DNA of 17,500 nucleotides from Symbiodinium natans (GCA_905221605.1 CAJNDS010002625.1:1-17500), one strand, 5' to 3'; shown: positions 8,652 through 16,515, counted from the stretch's first letter. Program-made: numbers and translations. Notes: generated by a model not told the origin, from the letters alone.

Positions 8652-9202
8652 ATACCCTGCACGGCCAGAGTCCAGAGATCAACGTGCATCCAAGAAGCAA
8701 GCAACCACTCCCGGCGGGTTAGGCGGTGTATCAGGTGGCCTCTTGGCTCAAGGAGTCCCAGGCCCCTTTGTTTCTCCTAACACAAACAACTTCATGACAA
8801 CATCAATGCAAGTCAGGGACGGATCAGGCCGGTCGTCGAACGGCGAAGCCTGTAAAGCATGGAATTCATCGCTGCGTTTGTGCAGATGTTGCCCCCAAAC
8901 CCTAAACCCTAAACCCTAAACCCTAAACCCTAAACCCTAAACCCTAAACCCTAAACCCTAAACAGGCAAACAAGGCACCTCGTTCGGCAGGACAGGGTCG
9001 TCGGCGTCTGCTGTCTGTCGAAGACTTTCCAATCCCGGATACTCCTCCTCCGGCGGGCATTAGGATGTTCCCCCTTACACTAACAGTCCTTACTAGGGGT
9101 TGTGGTACCCCCCTTGTAGAATCCCTATTAAGGAGCTGTTAGTATAAGGATCCCAAGGCGGGCAGCTCTTGTCTGCAAAAAGGCCTCATTTCTTGCCGTT
9201 GA
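8536..9202 (+). CDS. Small multi-exon gene or gene start, unknown function
   Basis: Inferred exons 8536-8589, 8698-8811, 8966-9052 and 9158-9202 join in frame from ATG to TGA, 100 residues. Exon 1 starts MTKPGGRSVGLQG at an ACC-ATG-A context. Exon 2 is glycine-rich, TTPGGLGGVSGGLLAQGVPG. Exon 3 has RRRLLSVEDFPIPDTPPP. Exon 4 adds AGSSCLQKGLISCR. Introns: 8590 (GT donor; holds a G run and (TA)n), 8812-8965 (GT donor; holds a CCCTAAA array touching the acceptor), 9053-9157 (GC donor; an introner-like element). The first acceptor may be 8694 or 8697. The final TGA may be passed by a further splice, making this the 5' part of a longer gene running to 10858. No domain recognised; low-complexity composition suggests disorder. 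Confidence 0.5.
8597..8651. repeat. Poly-G run plus (AT)n in an inferred intron
   Basis: About 16 G followed by ACC and a long AT dinucleotide tract with one ACAT break. It makes up most of the first inferred intron of the + strand gene. Confidence 0.85.
8896..8963. repeat. CCCTAAA telomere-type array abutting an acceptor
   Basis: About nine perfect CCCTAAA units. The last unit runs directly into CTAAACAG|GCA, the inferred acceptor at 8965, so the array itself occupies the branch-point and pyrimidine-tract position. Confidence 0.92.
9052..9164. mobile_element. TIR element type A, copy 2, an introner with 8-bp target duplication
   Basis: GGCGGGCA at 9052-9059 is repeated exactly at 9157-9164, flanking a 97-bp element (9060-9156). 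The element begins TTAGGATGTTCCCCCTTACA and has CTAACAGTCCTT facing AAGGAGCTGTTAGTATAAGG on the right. It is related to 3263-3362. Removing 9053-9157 as a GC-AG intron (105 nt) restores the empty site precisely. The donor GC lies in the left duplicate. The acceptor AG is made from the element's last A and the first G of the right duplicate. Confidence 0.78.
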
Positions 9203-9958
9203 TCTTCTCATAGATGGGGAATGTCAATATGGTTGTGATGGCCTCTACCCACACGAAATGGGTTTCCTGACCGAAAAACAAATAACACTCACCTAAACAA
9301 CGACTCAAAAAAACAAAACATAAACACCCCAAAAACATCTCATCTGTTTAGAGTTTAGGGTTTGGGGTGTTGGGATTAAGAATCGTGAGCCGAGGGCTAT
9401 AGATTTGAATGAGCCAGACCCAGAAGCGAAACAGCCCCCCGAACACAGGGGCTTGTTTTCCTAGTCCAGGCTTACGAACGGATGGACATCGCTTTGACGA
9501 CTCTGACCCAAAGAGGTTTGCAGATTCAGACGTGATGTACACTGGCACCGCACTACCCAAAGCGCGAGACAAAACTGATGCCAGACTCTCGTGCACAGTG
9601 TTGCTGCACAAATTCGGCAGGGCTGAGCGGCGTCTCACTAGAAACCTTCACGGTAGATCCAGGGGCTGCGTACTCACATGTACAGTCGGCAACTGTTGAG
9701 ATTCGAGAGGAAGGTACCAGTATGAACCGAAGCTGTATGGTTAGTGTTAAAGGTGTTGGGGTACGCAAGCAGGAGGCCACAAAAAGCAGACGTCCTGCTC
9801 AAGGGCCAGCTGATCATCGCTGTATCCCTTCCTCATGGCAGGCAGCTGCAAGTCTGAGCCATCTGTCTGGGGCGCTGCCCGGTGCTTGTGGCACCCCTCA
9901 CGGTTTAGGGTTCAGGGTTTAGGCTTTAGGGTAACTTGAAAAACTTCTTCGACCTGAG
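9203..9958. other. Mixed stretch with unresolved open frames and two telomere-like blocks
   Basis: Telomere-like TTTAGGG/TTTGGGG blocks lie at 9352-9370 and 9902-9931. Between them both strands are open. On + is 9409-9699 with the hydrophilic stretch DDSDPKRFADSDVMYTGT. On - is 9348-9638 with VPVYITSESANLFGSESSKR, and a stretch near 9750-9903 with MRKGYSDDQLALEQDV. I cannot decide which are exons. Confidence 0.3.
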
Positions 9959-10141
9959 GAACTGGCTCCATCTGCCACCCACTTGCCCTATGTTGACCCG
10001 GATCCTGTGCGACCTGGCGCAAGCAGCGAAAATCGAGAAGCGAGCGGACGTGTCACTGCCGCGGACCAAGCGCCTGTGAGGCCACCTCCTCCAAAGGATC
10101 TTTCCTTGGCAGCCGGCCCCAAACAGGAAGGACAACCCTTG
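9959..10141 (+). CDS. Candidate proline-rich exon, unknown protein
   Basis: 61 codons in phase 0 between an AG|G acceptor (CCTGAG|GAA at 9958) and a GTCAGT donor at 10142. It reads ELAPSATHLPYVDPDPVRPG, then a charged linker, then APVRPPPPKDLSLAAG. This is typical of a disordered linker. The telomere-like block 9902-9931 lies just upstream in the presumed intron. It may belong to the gene starting at 8536. An overlapping minus-strand frame is also open, so strand is not certain. Confidence 0.4.
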
Positions 10142-10288
10142 GTCAGTTCTCCAATTCTGACCATTTTATGGGGATTCATACGATGGTACGGAGCCTCAAA
10201 GTTCGGGTACCCTCCCACAAAAGGACCGCAATCCGGAGAGCTGGCCTGTTGTCTACTTGCCTGCGCCCTTCACTCGACACTTGGGAAT

Positions 10289-10397
10289 CAGGCACCCTAC
10301 AGAATCCCTGGAAGAAAGCCCTTAAAGGGGGTATGTGATGGTGGGTTGTCAGATGCCTAATTGGGGGGGGTATATTCGGGGTGTTATAAGGTACCTC
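10289..10397. mobile_element. Degenerate type B-like element
   Basis: It contains CACCCTACAGAATCCC and CCCTTAAAGGG, the internal words of the type B element at 5997-6148, and ends near GTTATAAGGTACCTC. The terminal inverted repeats are no longer clear, so this is an eroded copy at best. Confidence 0.4.
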
Positions 10398-10565
10398 TGC
10401 GAGGGCGTACAAGGTACCTAAATCCCCATAATTCCAAAAAACGAAGAGCAAAAGCTCAGCACCAGACCGGCACTTGAGAAGTCTGGAAATGTAGTCCGTC
10501 AGAGGCCTCGCAGGTCTGAACTGCAGTGTCCTTACGGCTAGGGCTACATTATAACAATAAGACAA

Positions 10566-10610
10566 AACTATACTAACCAGCCCTAGCCGCTAGGGGTGGT
10601 TAGTATAGTT
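10566..10610. repeat. Near-perfect 45-bp palindrome
   Basis: Left arm AACTATACTAACCAGCCCTA and right arm TAGGGGTGGTTAGTATAGTT pair with one mismatch around a short GCCGC centre. This could be a minimal TIR element or a hairpin. The arms contain TACTAACCAG and its complement, echoing the ends of the type B elements. Confidence 0.75.
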
Positions 10611-10677
10611 GTGATACCGTTAATGTGGTTCATGTCGCTGTTGATAACTTCTAGCGGAATCATCGTGGATCAGGATG

Positions 10678-10698
10678 TTTAGGGTTCGGGGTTTGGGG
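10678..10698. repeat. Short degenerate telomere-like block
   Basis: TTTAGGG, TTCGGGG and TTTGGGG in tandem, ending five bases before the inferred AG|GG acceptor of the next exon. Confidence 0.7.
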
Positions 10699-10703
10699 CC
10701 AAG

Positions 10704-10858
10704 GGATGCAAAAGCCGCCGCTGCCTTCTTTTAAGTCCGACTCTCCCCAAAATATGACGACCTACCGCCCAAGGACGCAGGCTTCAAATGGGGATTTATA
10801 CAGAGAATATTCGGGTGTCCATCCCAAACTTCGGCCCAATCAACAGTCAGGGGCTCAT
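10704..10858 (+). CDS. Candidate polar exon, unknown protein
   Basis: The frame is GG then ATGCAA..., after an AG|G acceptor at 10702-10703. It encodes MQKPPLPSFKSDSPQNMTTY, then RPRTQASNGDLYREY and HPKLRPNQQSGAH. A GT donor is available at 10859. Without splicing the frame stops at TGA 10883-10885. The composition is convincingly protein-like on this strand and poor on the other. It needs phase 1 from its upstream exon, so it does not join directly to 9959-10141 (phase 0). No family recognised. Confidence 0.47.
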
Positions 10859-11008
10859 GTCGGGTTTAGAGATGTTTGGGGTTGAGAGCTTGGCAAACGA
10901 TGCTAGTTTACCGTCTGTTGGTTGACGTTCTTGTGCTGGAGCTAACTCTCTTTTGTACTGGATGTCGTTTCGCGTGCATTCGGCTGCGACACTGCGTGCT
11001 GTTTATTG

Positions 11009-11401
11009 CTACAAAGGTTTCACGTGTTCTGCGCAGACCAACATGTGATTGGCAGAGACGATGGAGACGCAGAAGTCCCGGGATCCCTGCAATGCAAAGA
11101 AGCAGCCAAGGATGACCAGGAAGAAGATGCCGATCCTGGAGACGAGGGCGGCAGTTCCTACTCCAGTGCTTCTGACACTCCGCTCCCGACCTGACTGGTG
11201 AAAAGAACTCGTCTGCTGATACCTGCCGTCGCCACAACACTCCGACGCAGCGCAGGCGAAAGATTCCGCAAGAAGTTTGCAGGGCAATGGGGAAGCCACC
11301 TCGACATCGGAAGGCGACATGACCCGATCGGGCACCACTCCCTTCCGTCGGCAGATGGACCTCCTTTGCCTAGGTGCTGGCCATGGTGGGGTTTCTGACA
11401 A
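11009..11401 (-). CDS. Open frame with a possible membrane helix, uncertain
   Basis: A 130-codon frame with SPSDVEVASPLPCKLLAE in the first half and RIGIFFLVILGCFFALQ, a good transmembrane helix, in the second. The antisense of this helix is an acidic run (KDDQEEDADPGDEG) on +, and a second minus frame with EVHLPTEGSGARSGHVAF is open too, so strand and frame are undecided. It follows the candidate minus-strand exons at 11576-12498 across the array at 11415-11525 and could belong to the same gene. Confidence 0.28.
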   Translation of the reverse strand: MSETPPWPAPRQRRSICRRKGVVPDRVMSPSDVEVASPLPCKLLAESFACAASECCGDGRYQQTSSFHQSGRERSVRSTGVGTAALVSRIGIFFLVILGCFFALQGSRDFCVSIVSANHMLVCAEHVKPL

Positions 11402-11414
11402 ACTGACCTAAAGC

Positions 11415-11525
11415 CAAACCCCTAAACCCTAAACCCTAAACCCTAAACCCTAAACCCTAAACCCTAAACCCTAAACCCTAAACCCTAAACCCTAAACCCT
11501 AAACCCTAAACCCTAAACCCTAAAC
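11415..11525. repeat. Longest clean CCCTAAA array, about 15 units
   Basis: Near-perfect CCCTAAA on +, TTTAGGG in the sense of the minus-strand candidate gene. It is followed at 11534-11554 by a run of about 21 C. It lies between two minus-strand coding candidates and is presumably intronic. Confidence 0.95.
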
Positions 11526-11575
11526 TCAACTCGCCCCCCCCCCCCCCCCCCCCCGCACCCCAATACAGGGGGAAC

Positions 11576-11694
11576 CCCGGGAGCGACACGGAAATGTTTG
11601 GCCCAGATGCACTTCCGTCATCACCTGCGAGTCTTCGATGATGACGCCCAAAGGATCCGTACCCGCCTCACAAGTCCACTCAGCTTCCTTTGGG
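11576..11694 (-). CDS. Candidate exon, unknown protein
   Basis: It reads SPKEAEWTCEAGTDPLGVII, EDSQVMTEVHLGQTF and PCRSR in one frame. A GT donor is at 11575. An AG|C acceptor at 11695 has the phase needed by the exon ending at 11791. A + strand frame here is also open. No family recognised. Confidence 0.38.
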
Positions 11695-11733
11695 CTTTGG
11701 GATGGCTCACGGGTACCCATGAGGCAAAAACAT

Positions 11734-11790
11734 CCCTAAACCCTAAACCTTAAACCCTAAACCCTAAACCCTAAACCCTAAACCCTAAAC
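11734..11790. repeat. CCCTAAA array starting at an inferred splice donor
   Basis: About eight units. In minus-strand sense the array begins as GTTTAGGG immediately after CCTCAAAG, the end of the candidate exon 11791-11884, so the first GT of the array would be the donor. Confidence 0.9.
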
Positions 11791-11884
11791 CTTTGAGGCA
11801 ACGCGTCGGCCTGGAAGGACCACCATGGTAGTTCCATCGGAATCGTGGTGCGGACTGTGCCGTAGATGCTGCACCTGAGTGGCT
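11791..11884 (-). CDS. Candidate exon, unknown protein
   Basis: It reads EPLRCSIYGTVRTTIPMELP then WWSFQADALPQ, much more protein-like than the overlapping + strand frames. The acceptor is GGCAG|AG at 11885, or AG|G at 11875. The donor GT at 11790 is the first GT of the telomere-type array. No domain recognised. Confidence 0.45.
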
Positions 11885-12161
11885 CTGCCAAGCACCAATA
11901 TCACCAGGGTTCTCACCAACAGCATGCCACACGCACAAAAGCACCAAGGAGGTTCAAGCAACGAAACTCCGTTCCGAGTAGGCTGCGGAAGAGGGCTGTT
12001 GAGCGGAAAGGTTCGTAGGATCTCTGAGTCGTGGGCAGAGGAAAGTTGTACGCATAGCCAGCACACTGCGGATCGCCTCAGGCAGCCAGACGCCGAGTTT
12101 TCATCCAGATGTCCAAGCGGCCGACATGCCGAAAGACTAAGTACACATGGGAGCTAGTTTG
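11885..12161. other. Undecided stretch between candidate exons
   Basis: Frames are open on both strands, for example RHVGRLDIWMKTRRLAA on minus (about 12080-12140) and SGSQTPSFHPDVQAADMPKD on plus. One more exon of the minus-strand gene probably lies here, but phase and boundaries cannot be fixed. Confidence 0.3.
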
Positions 12162-12229
12162 AACCCTAAACCCTAAACCCTAAACCCTAAACCCTAAACC
12201 CTAAACCCTAAACCCTAAACCCTAAACCC
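12162..12229. repeat. CCCTAAA array starting at an inferred splice donor
   Basis: About ten perfect units on +. In minus-strand sense the coding exon ending CATGTGCGCAGG runs directly into GTTTAGGG, so the exon/intron border coincides with the array edge. Confidence 0.93.
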
Positions 12230-12298
12230 TGCGCACATGCCACTGCTGCTCTACAGTCATGCCCTGCCTGTACAAATCCTCTCGCATTCTCGCTGATC
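12228..12298 (-). CDS. Candidate exon of the unknown minus-strand gene
   Basis: The acceptor CTGACAG|GA is at 12299. The frame reads SARMREDLYRQGMTVEQQW then HVRR, strongly helical and charged. It ends at AGG with the donor GT at 12227, inside the first telomere unit. It joins in phase to the exon at 12430-12498 through a GA-AG intron of 131 nt. No family recognised. Confidence 0.5.
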
Positions 12299-12373
12299 CT
12301 GTCAGTTCAAAATGCTTGCATCACGCACGTGCCGAGCTGACGCGGGCAAAGGGCTCCCTATGAAAGAAGAAGG

Positions 12374-12403
12374 CCCCCCCCCCCCCCCCCCCCAAAAAAA
12401 AAA
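12374..12403. repeat. C-run/A-run pair in an inferred intron
   Basis: About 20 C followed by about 10 A, inside inferred intron 12299-12429 of the minus-strand gene, where it reads T then G. It is the second C(n)A(n) pair in the window, after 6514-6539. Confidence 0.88.
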
Positions 12404-12429
12404 GAGGGACTCGGAATGTAGAACAACTC

Positions 12430-12498
12430 TGTTTGCATCCCCATGCACCTTCACGTCCCCTGCATAGCGGGCCATGCGCCGATTCTCACGATCCACAC
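12430..12498 (-). CDS. Candidate exon of the unknown minus-strand gene
   Basis: The acceptor CGCCCAG|GT is at 12499. The frame reads VDRENRRMARYAGDVKVHGD then AN. A GA donor at 12429 joins it to 12298 as NRSARMRED. Both splice ends match the oxidoreductase pattern (GA donor, AG|G acceptor). No domain recognised. Confidence 0.5.
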
Positions 12499-12559
12499 CT
12501 GGGCGGAGACCGACAGTGAAGGGCTTTAAGCCCGACACCGTGCGCAGGGAGGGCATGGT

Positions 12560-13013
12560 TTAAGTCAGAAGTTCGGAAGGCACCAAGTGCTCCAGGGGAG
12601 AAGGAAGCAGAAGGGAGATAGCAGCAGTCAGCACCTCTACAAGAGAGAAAGAGGATGGGGCCGGAGGGAGGCAATCACGCTGCTTGCAACTACACAAGCT
12701 GCTCTGATAAGATGAAGGCATTCGCCAGCTCCAATGGTCTGATACCTGGCTGATCCGCGGGATGGATTGAGCTAGCGAAGGGCGTTTTGCATTTGGGTAC
12801 CAACCAAGGTATGGAAGAGCAGATGCCAGGGCGCCACAAAACAAGGCGGGCCAACTGGTAGCCATCAGCCAGCATGCCCATGCAAACCCCTTCGATGCAC
12901 CTGCGTGCTGTGAGAACTTGAGGCACTGACGTTGATTTAACGCACAGGACATGAGGCGGAATGAGATAGGGTAGTTGTCTGAATATGGGCCCTACACAAT
13001 GCGGCACGTTCAC
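12560..13013 (-). CDS. Possible further exons upstream of the minus-strand gene, unresolved
   Basis: Two minus frames are open together. One has a hydrophobic stretch, GFAWACWLMATSWPALFCGA then LASALPYLGW. The other has CIEGVCMGMLADGYQLARLV after an AG|G site and IRPLELANAFILSEQL later. At least one exon is likely, but I cannot say which frame is used where. The coordinates mark the open region, not one reading frame. Confidence 0.28.
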
Positions 13014-13070
13014 TATCAGGACCCCCCCCCAGAAAGGACCCTAATTTTAAGAACCGCCCAATAATCTTCT

Positions 13071-13196
13071 AGTCGGGAATAAGGGAATGAGGCACCCTAC
13101 ATCCCCCCCATATATATATATATATATATATATCTGTATATATACATATATATATATATGCGTTCAGGGCTTACATAGGGGGCCTAATTCCCGACC
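13071..13196. mobile_element. TIR element type B relative, copy 2, invaded by (TA)n
   Basis: Ends are GTCGGGAATAAGGGAATGAG and CCTAATTCCCGAC, inverted copies of each other. GGCACCCTACAT at the left matches the type B interior. Most of the middle is now a TA dinucleotide tract (13109-13160). Two CCCTAAA units follow directly at 13195. Confidence 0.6.
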
Positions 13197-13239
13197 CTAA
13201 ACCCTAAAGCCCTAGACCCCCATTCCCTACGAAGACCCC

Positions 13240-13338
13240 CTGGTTCTTAGTAGGGAATGAGGGAGTGAGGGCCCTCTATTATCCCTTAAAGGGTATATAT
13301 TTAGGGCCTTCACTCCCTCATTCCCTACTAAGAACCAG
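13240..13338. mobile_element. TIR element type B, copy 3
   Basis: A 99-bp element with near-perfect inverted ends CTGGTTCTTAGTAGGGAATG and CATTCCCTACTAAGAACCAG, then GAGGGAGTGAGGGCC against GGCCTTCACTCCCTC. The interior ATCCCTTAAAGGG is itself palindromic. The ends would offer GT and CTAAG...CAG in either orientation. To the right, a minus-strand frame with PPQAMTRRAAEIIAFLWLFW runs into the element at TTCTGGCT. Confidence 0.85.
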
Positions 13339-13450
13339 CCAGAAGAGCCAGAGGAATGCAATAATCTCGGCGGCTCGGCGAGTCATTGCTTGTGGTGGGG
13401 TCTTGATCGTTGCAGGGGCGATATCCAGGAGCCAAAGTCTGGCATGATGT
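13339..13450 (-). CDS. Weak exon candidate running into the TIR element
   Basis: A minus frame with LLDIAPATIKTPPQAMTRRA then AEIIAFLWLFWLVL, with a hydrophobic end. A GT provided by the element's terminal repeat (CTG|GTTCTTAG) could be its donor. There is no family match and no identified partner exon. Confidence 0.25.
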
Positions 13451-13504
13451 GGCCATATAGAACTATATAAAATTATAAACCAATGATCGTAATATACCAC
13501 AAAC

Positions 13505-13595
13505 CAAATTAGTATATAGATATATACATATATATATATGTATATATATATAGCAGTATACTATATGTATACATACGCATATATATATATATGGG
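13505..13595. repeat. (TA)n-rich tract
   Basis: Interrupted TA/TATAC dinucleotide DNA next to the start of the long tandem repeat. Confidence 0.85.
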
Positions 13596-13607
13596 CGTCC
13601 GCCTATT

Positions 13608-15640
13608 GCGGTTCCCCTTATTTTTAAAGGTTTACATAAATGTATATATTTTAAACCCTAAACCATCGTTATAACCACAGCAACAAGTCGATGATGATGC
13701 AGGTACCCCAAACCTATAGGGTTAAGTTTGACAGGTTTAGGGCTTAAGATTGAGGCATTTAAACGTAAGCCCGCAATGAAACCTAAACCCTAACCGTTCA
13801 ACCCGATAGAGTTAAGGCTAAGCGGTTAGGGTTTAAGATTTAGGTTTTTTTTAAACTTTAAACCTAAACCCATAGAGATTTAACCTTAAGGGTTGAAAGT
13901 TCGGGCAGTTAAACCTTAACCCTGAACCGTTTAGGGTCAGAACCCTAAAACCCGATAGGGCTCTACAAGGAACAAAGGTTTTGACCCTAAAGGGTGCTGA
14001 AGGTATACATGCCCAGACCTTAGGTTTTCTTGAACCATTCAACCCTACAGGGTTTAAAGGCTTTAGGGTTTAAGGTTTAGGCATTACCTGTACGATAGAA
14101 CCTTAAAGCCCTATAGGGCTTGGAGCTTAAATCCCTAAACCTTAAATCCCATAGGGCTATGCCTACGTTTGTAGGGCTTTCTTCCCAATGACGCGAGAAT
14201 ACTGTGAGCAAATGTCCTTTTCACTATTTCCTGGGATTCAAAATATAAACAAACCATATCGTTACATGATAGAATTCAGGTTTTGCTTATCGGGGGATGG
14301 TTGCTTGAGCTATTCTTATAGGATAATTACATGTTTGTCAATCAAACCCTGAACCATAGCTATAACCGCAGCAAAAAGTTATAACCTTGTCATATACATA
14401 TATCCGCAGAGCTCGTCAAATCCGATCATGATGTAGGCGCCCCAACCCTAGAGGGTTAAGGTTGACAGGTTTAGGGTTTAAGATTGAGGCATTTAAACCT
14501 AAGCCGGCAATTCAACCTAAACTCGAACCTTTAAACCCTATAGAGTTAAGGTTTAAGGGGTTGGGGTTTAGGACTTAGGCATTTAAAACGAAAACTCAAA
14601 GAGTTTTAATCTTAAGGGTTTAAAGTTCGGGCATTCAGGCCTTAACCCTGATTTGGTTAGGGTCAGAACCGTAAAACCCTACAGGGCTCCCAAAGGTTCA
14701 AAGGTTTTAACCCTAAAGGGTGCTGAATGTATACATGCCCAGACCTTAGGTTGTCGAACCATTGAACCCTATAGGGTTTAAAGGTTTAGGTTTAAGGTTT
14801 GGGCATTAATTACCTATACAATAGAACCATAAAACCCCAGAGCACTTAGAGCTTAAGTCCCCAAACCTTAAACCCCATGGGGTTATGCCTACGGTTGTAG
14901 GGCTCTTTCGCCCCGGTGACGCGAGAATACTGTGAGCGAATGTCCTGAAAACTACTTCATGGGATTCAACATATAAACAAAGAGGATAATTCAAGTTTTG
15001 CTTATCGGGGGATGGTTGCTTGAGCGATCTTAGGTAAGGTAAAGCTTTTAGGATAGAGGTTTTGTTTTGCTTGTTGGGGGCGTGATGGGGTTGCCCTCAT
15101 TTTTTCTTATAGGTGAATTTACATGTATATCAATCAAACCCTGAACCATAGTTATAACCGCAGCAAAAAGTTATAACCTTGTCATGTACATATATCCGCA
15201 GAGCTCGTCACTTTCACTACTTGCTGGGATTCAACATATACACAAACTATATCGTTAAATGATGGAATTCAGGTGTTGCGTATCGGGGAATGGTTGCTTG
15301 AGATATTTTAGCTAAGGTAAAGTATTTGGGATATTTCGCTTGTTGGGGCGTGATGGGGTTCCCCTTAATCTAATGGGTTTACATAAGTGTATAAAAATCA
15401 AACCCTAACCCATAGTTATAACCACAGCAATAAGTTATAACCTTGTCATATAGAAATTTCCGCAGAGCTTGTCAAATCCGATGATGATGTAGGCACCCCA
15501 ACCCTAGAGGGTTAAGGTTGACAGGTTTAGGGTTAAAGATTGAAGCATTGAAACCTAAGCCGGCAATTCAACCTAAACCCTAACCTTAAAACCCTATAGA
15601 GTCAGGGTTTAAGAGTTAGGGTTTAAGGCACAACCCCATA
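13608..15640. repeat. Tandem repeat of about 0.7-0.8 kb built from telomere-like words
   Basis: Marker sequences recur in order. TTATAACCRCAGCAA occurs near 13670, 14360, 15155 and 15418. The GACAGGTTTAGGG block lies near 13730, 14465 and 15520. GCGAGAATACTGTGAGC lies near 14192 and 14920. GGTTGCTTGAG lies near 14300, 15015 and 15292. Successive units start near 13652, 14341, 15127 and 15396; the third lacks the telomere-like half. That half consists of CCCTAAA-like and TTTAGGG-like words alternating in orientation, often meeting as CCCTATAGGG or CCCTAGAGGG. There is no coding frame of note. Confidence 0.85.
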
Positions 15641-15658
15641 TAGTATACGTATACTTAT

Positions 15659-15770
15659 GAGCAGAAAAGATACGGGAGACACTGCTTGCGATTCAGAATA
15701 TTCGGAGCAGAAAGGATACAGGGGACACTGCTTGCGAATCAGAACTTTAGGAGCAGAAAAGATGCGGTAG
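15659..15770. repeat. 46-bp tandem repeat, about 2.5 copies
   Basis: GAGCAGAAAAGATACGGGAG starts at 15659 and recurs with few changes at 15705 and 15751, a period of exactly 46. Each full unit contains ACACTGCTTGCGA and TCAGAA. Confidence 0.9.
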
Positions 15771-15787
15771 AGGTACCTCGGCAGGAG

Positions 15788-16395
15788 AACCATTAAACCA
15801 TTAAACCATTTAACCAATAAACCATTAAACCATTAAACCAATGGTTGCCCCCTTATGAGAATCCCCTAAACTATTAAACCATTAAACCATTAAACCAATG
15901 GTTTCCCCCTTATGAAAATCCCTTAAACCATTAAACCATTAAACCATTAAACCATGAAACCATTAAACCATTAAACCATTAAACCACTGGTTGCCCGCCA
16001 TGAAAATGGTTTAATGGTTTAGGGGATTCTCATATGGGGGAAACAATTGGTTTAATGGTTTAATGGTTTAATGGTTTAGGGGATTCTCATAAGGGGGAAA
16101 CCATTGGTTTAATGGTTTAATGGTTTAATGGTTTAATGGTTTAATGGTTTAATGGTTTAATGGTTTAGGGGATTTTCAGAAGCGGGAAACCATTGGTTTA
16201 ATGGGTTAATGGTATGGTTTAATGGTTTAATGGTTTAATGGTTTGGGGGGGAGACCATTGGTTTAATGGTTTAATGGTTTAATTAATGGTTAAGGGGATT
16301 CTCATATGGGGGAAACCATTGGTTTAATGGTTTAATGGTTTAATGGTTTAATGGTTTAATGGTTTAATGGTTTAATGGTTTAATGGTTTGAGGGG
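15788..16395. repeat. AAACCATT / TTTAATGG array with a strand switch
   Basis: An 8-bp satellite. To about 16005 it reads AAACCATT, after that TTTAATGG, so the whole is a large imperfect inverted repeat with arms of about 200 bp. Both arms also carry a longer unit: TTTAGGGGATTCTCATAAGG, then GGGAAACCATTGG, or its complement. The right arm is longer (about 390 bp). Confidence 0.92.
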
Positions 16396-16459
16396 TTTTT
16401 GGTTAGATGGTTTAAGGGAATGTGCAAAAACACAGGGGAACCGCTATAGGCGGTGACCC

Positions 16460-16485
16460 ATATATATACACATGCATGTATGTAC

Positions 16486-16515
<30 letters not shown>
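16460..16515. repeat. (TA)n microsatellite
   Basis: A TATATACACATGCATGTATG prelude, then pure TA to about 16511. It separates the satellite arrays from the last gene-like stretch. Confidence 0.88.

Noticed and set aside
8896-8963. CRISPR-like array
   Set aside because: This is a contiguous 7-bp tandem repeat with no spacers, in eukaryote-like DNA.
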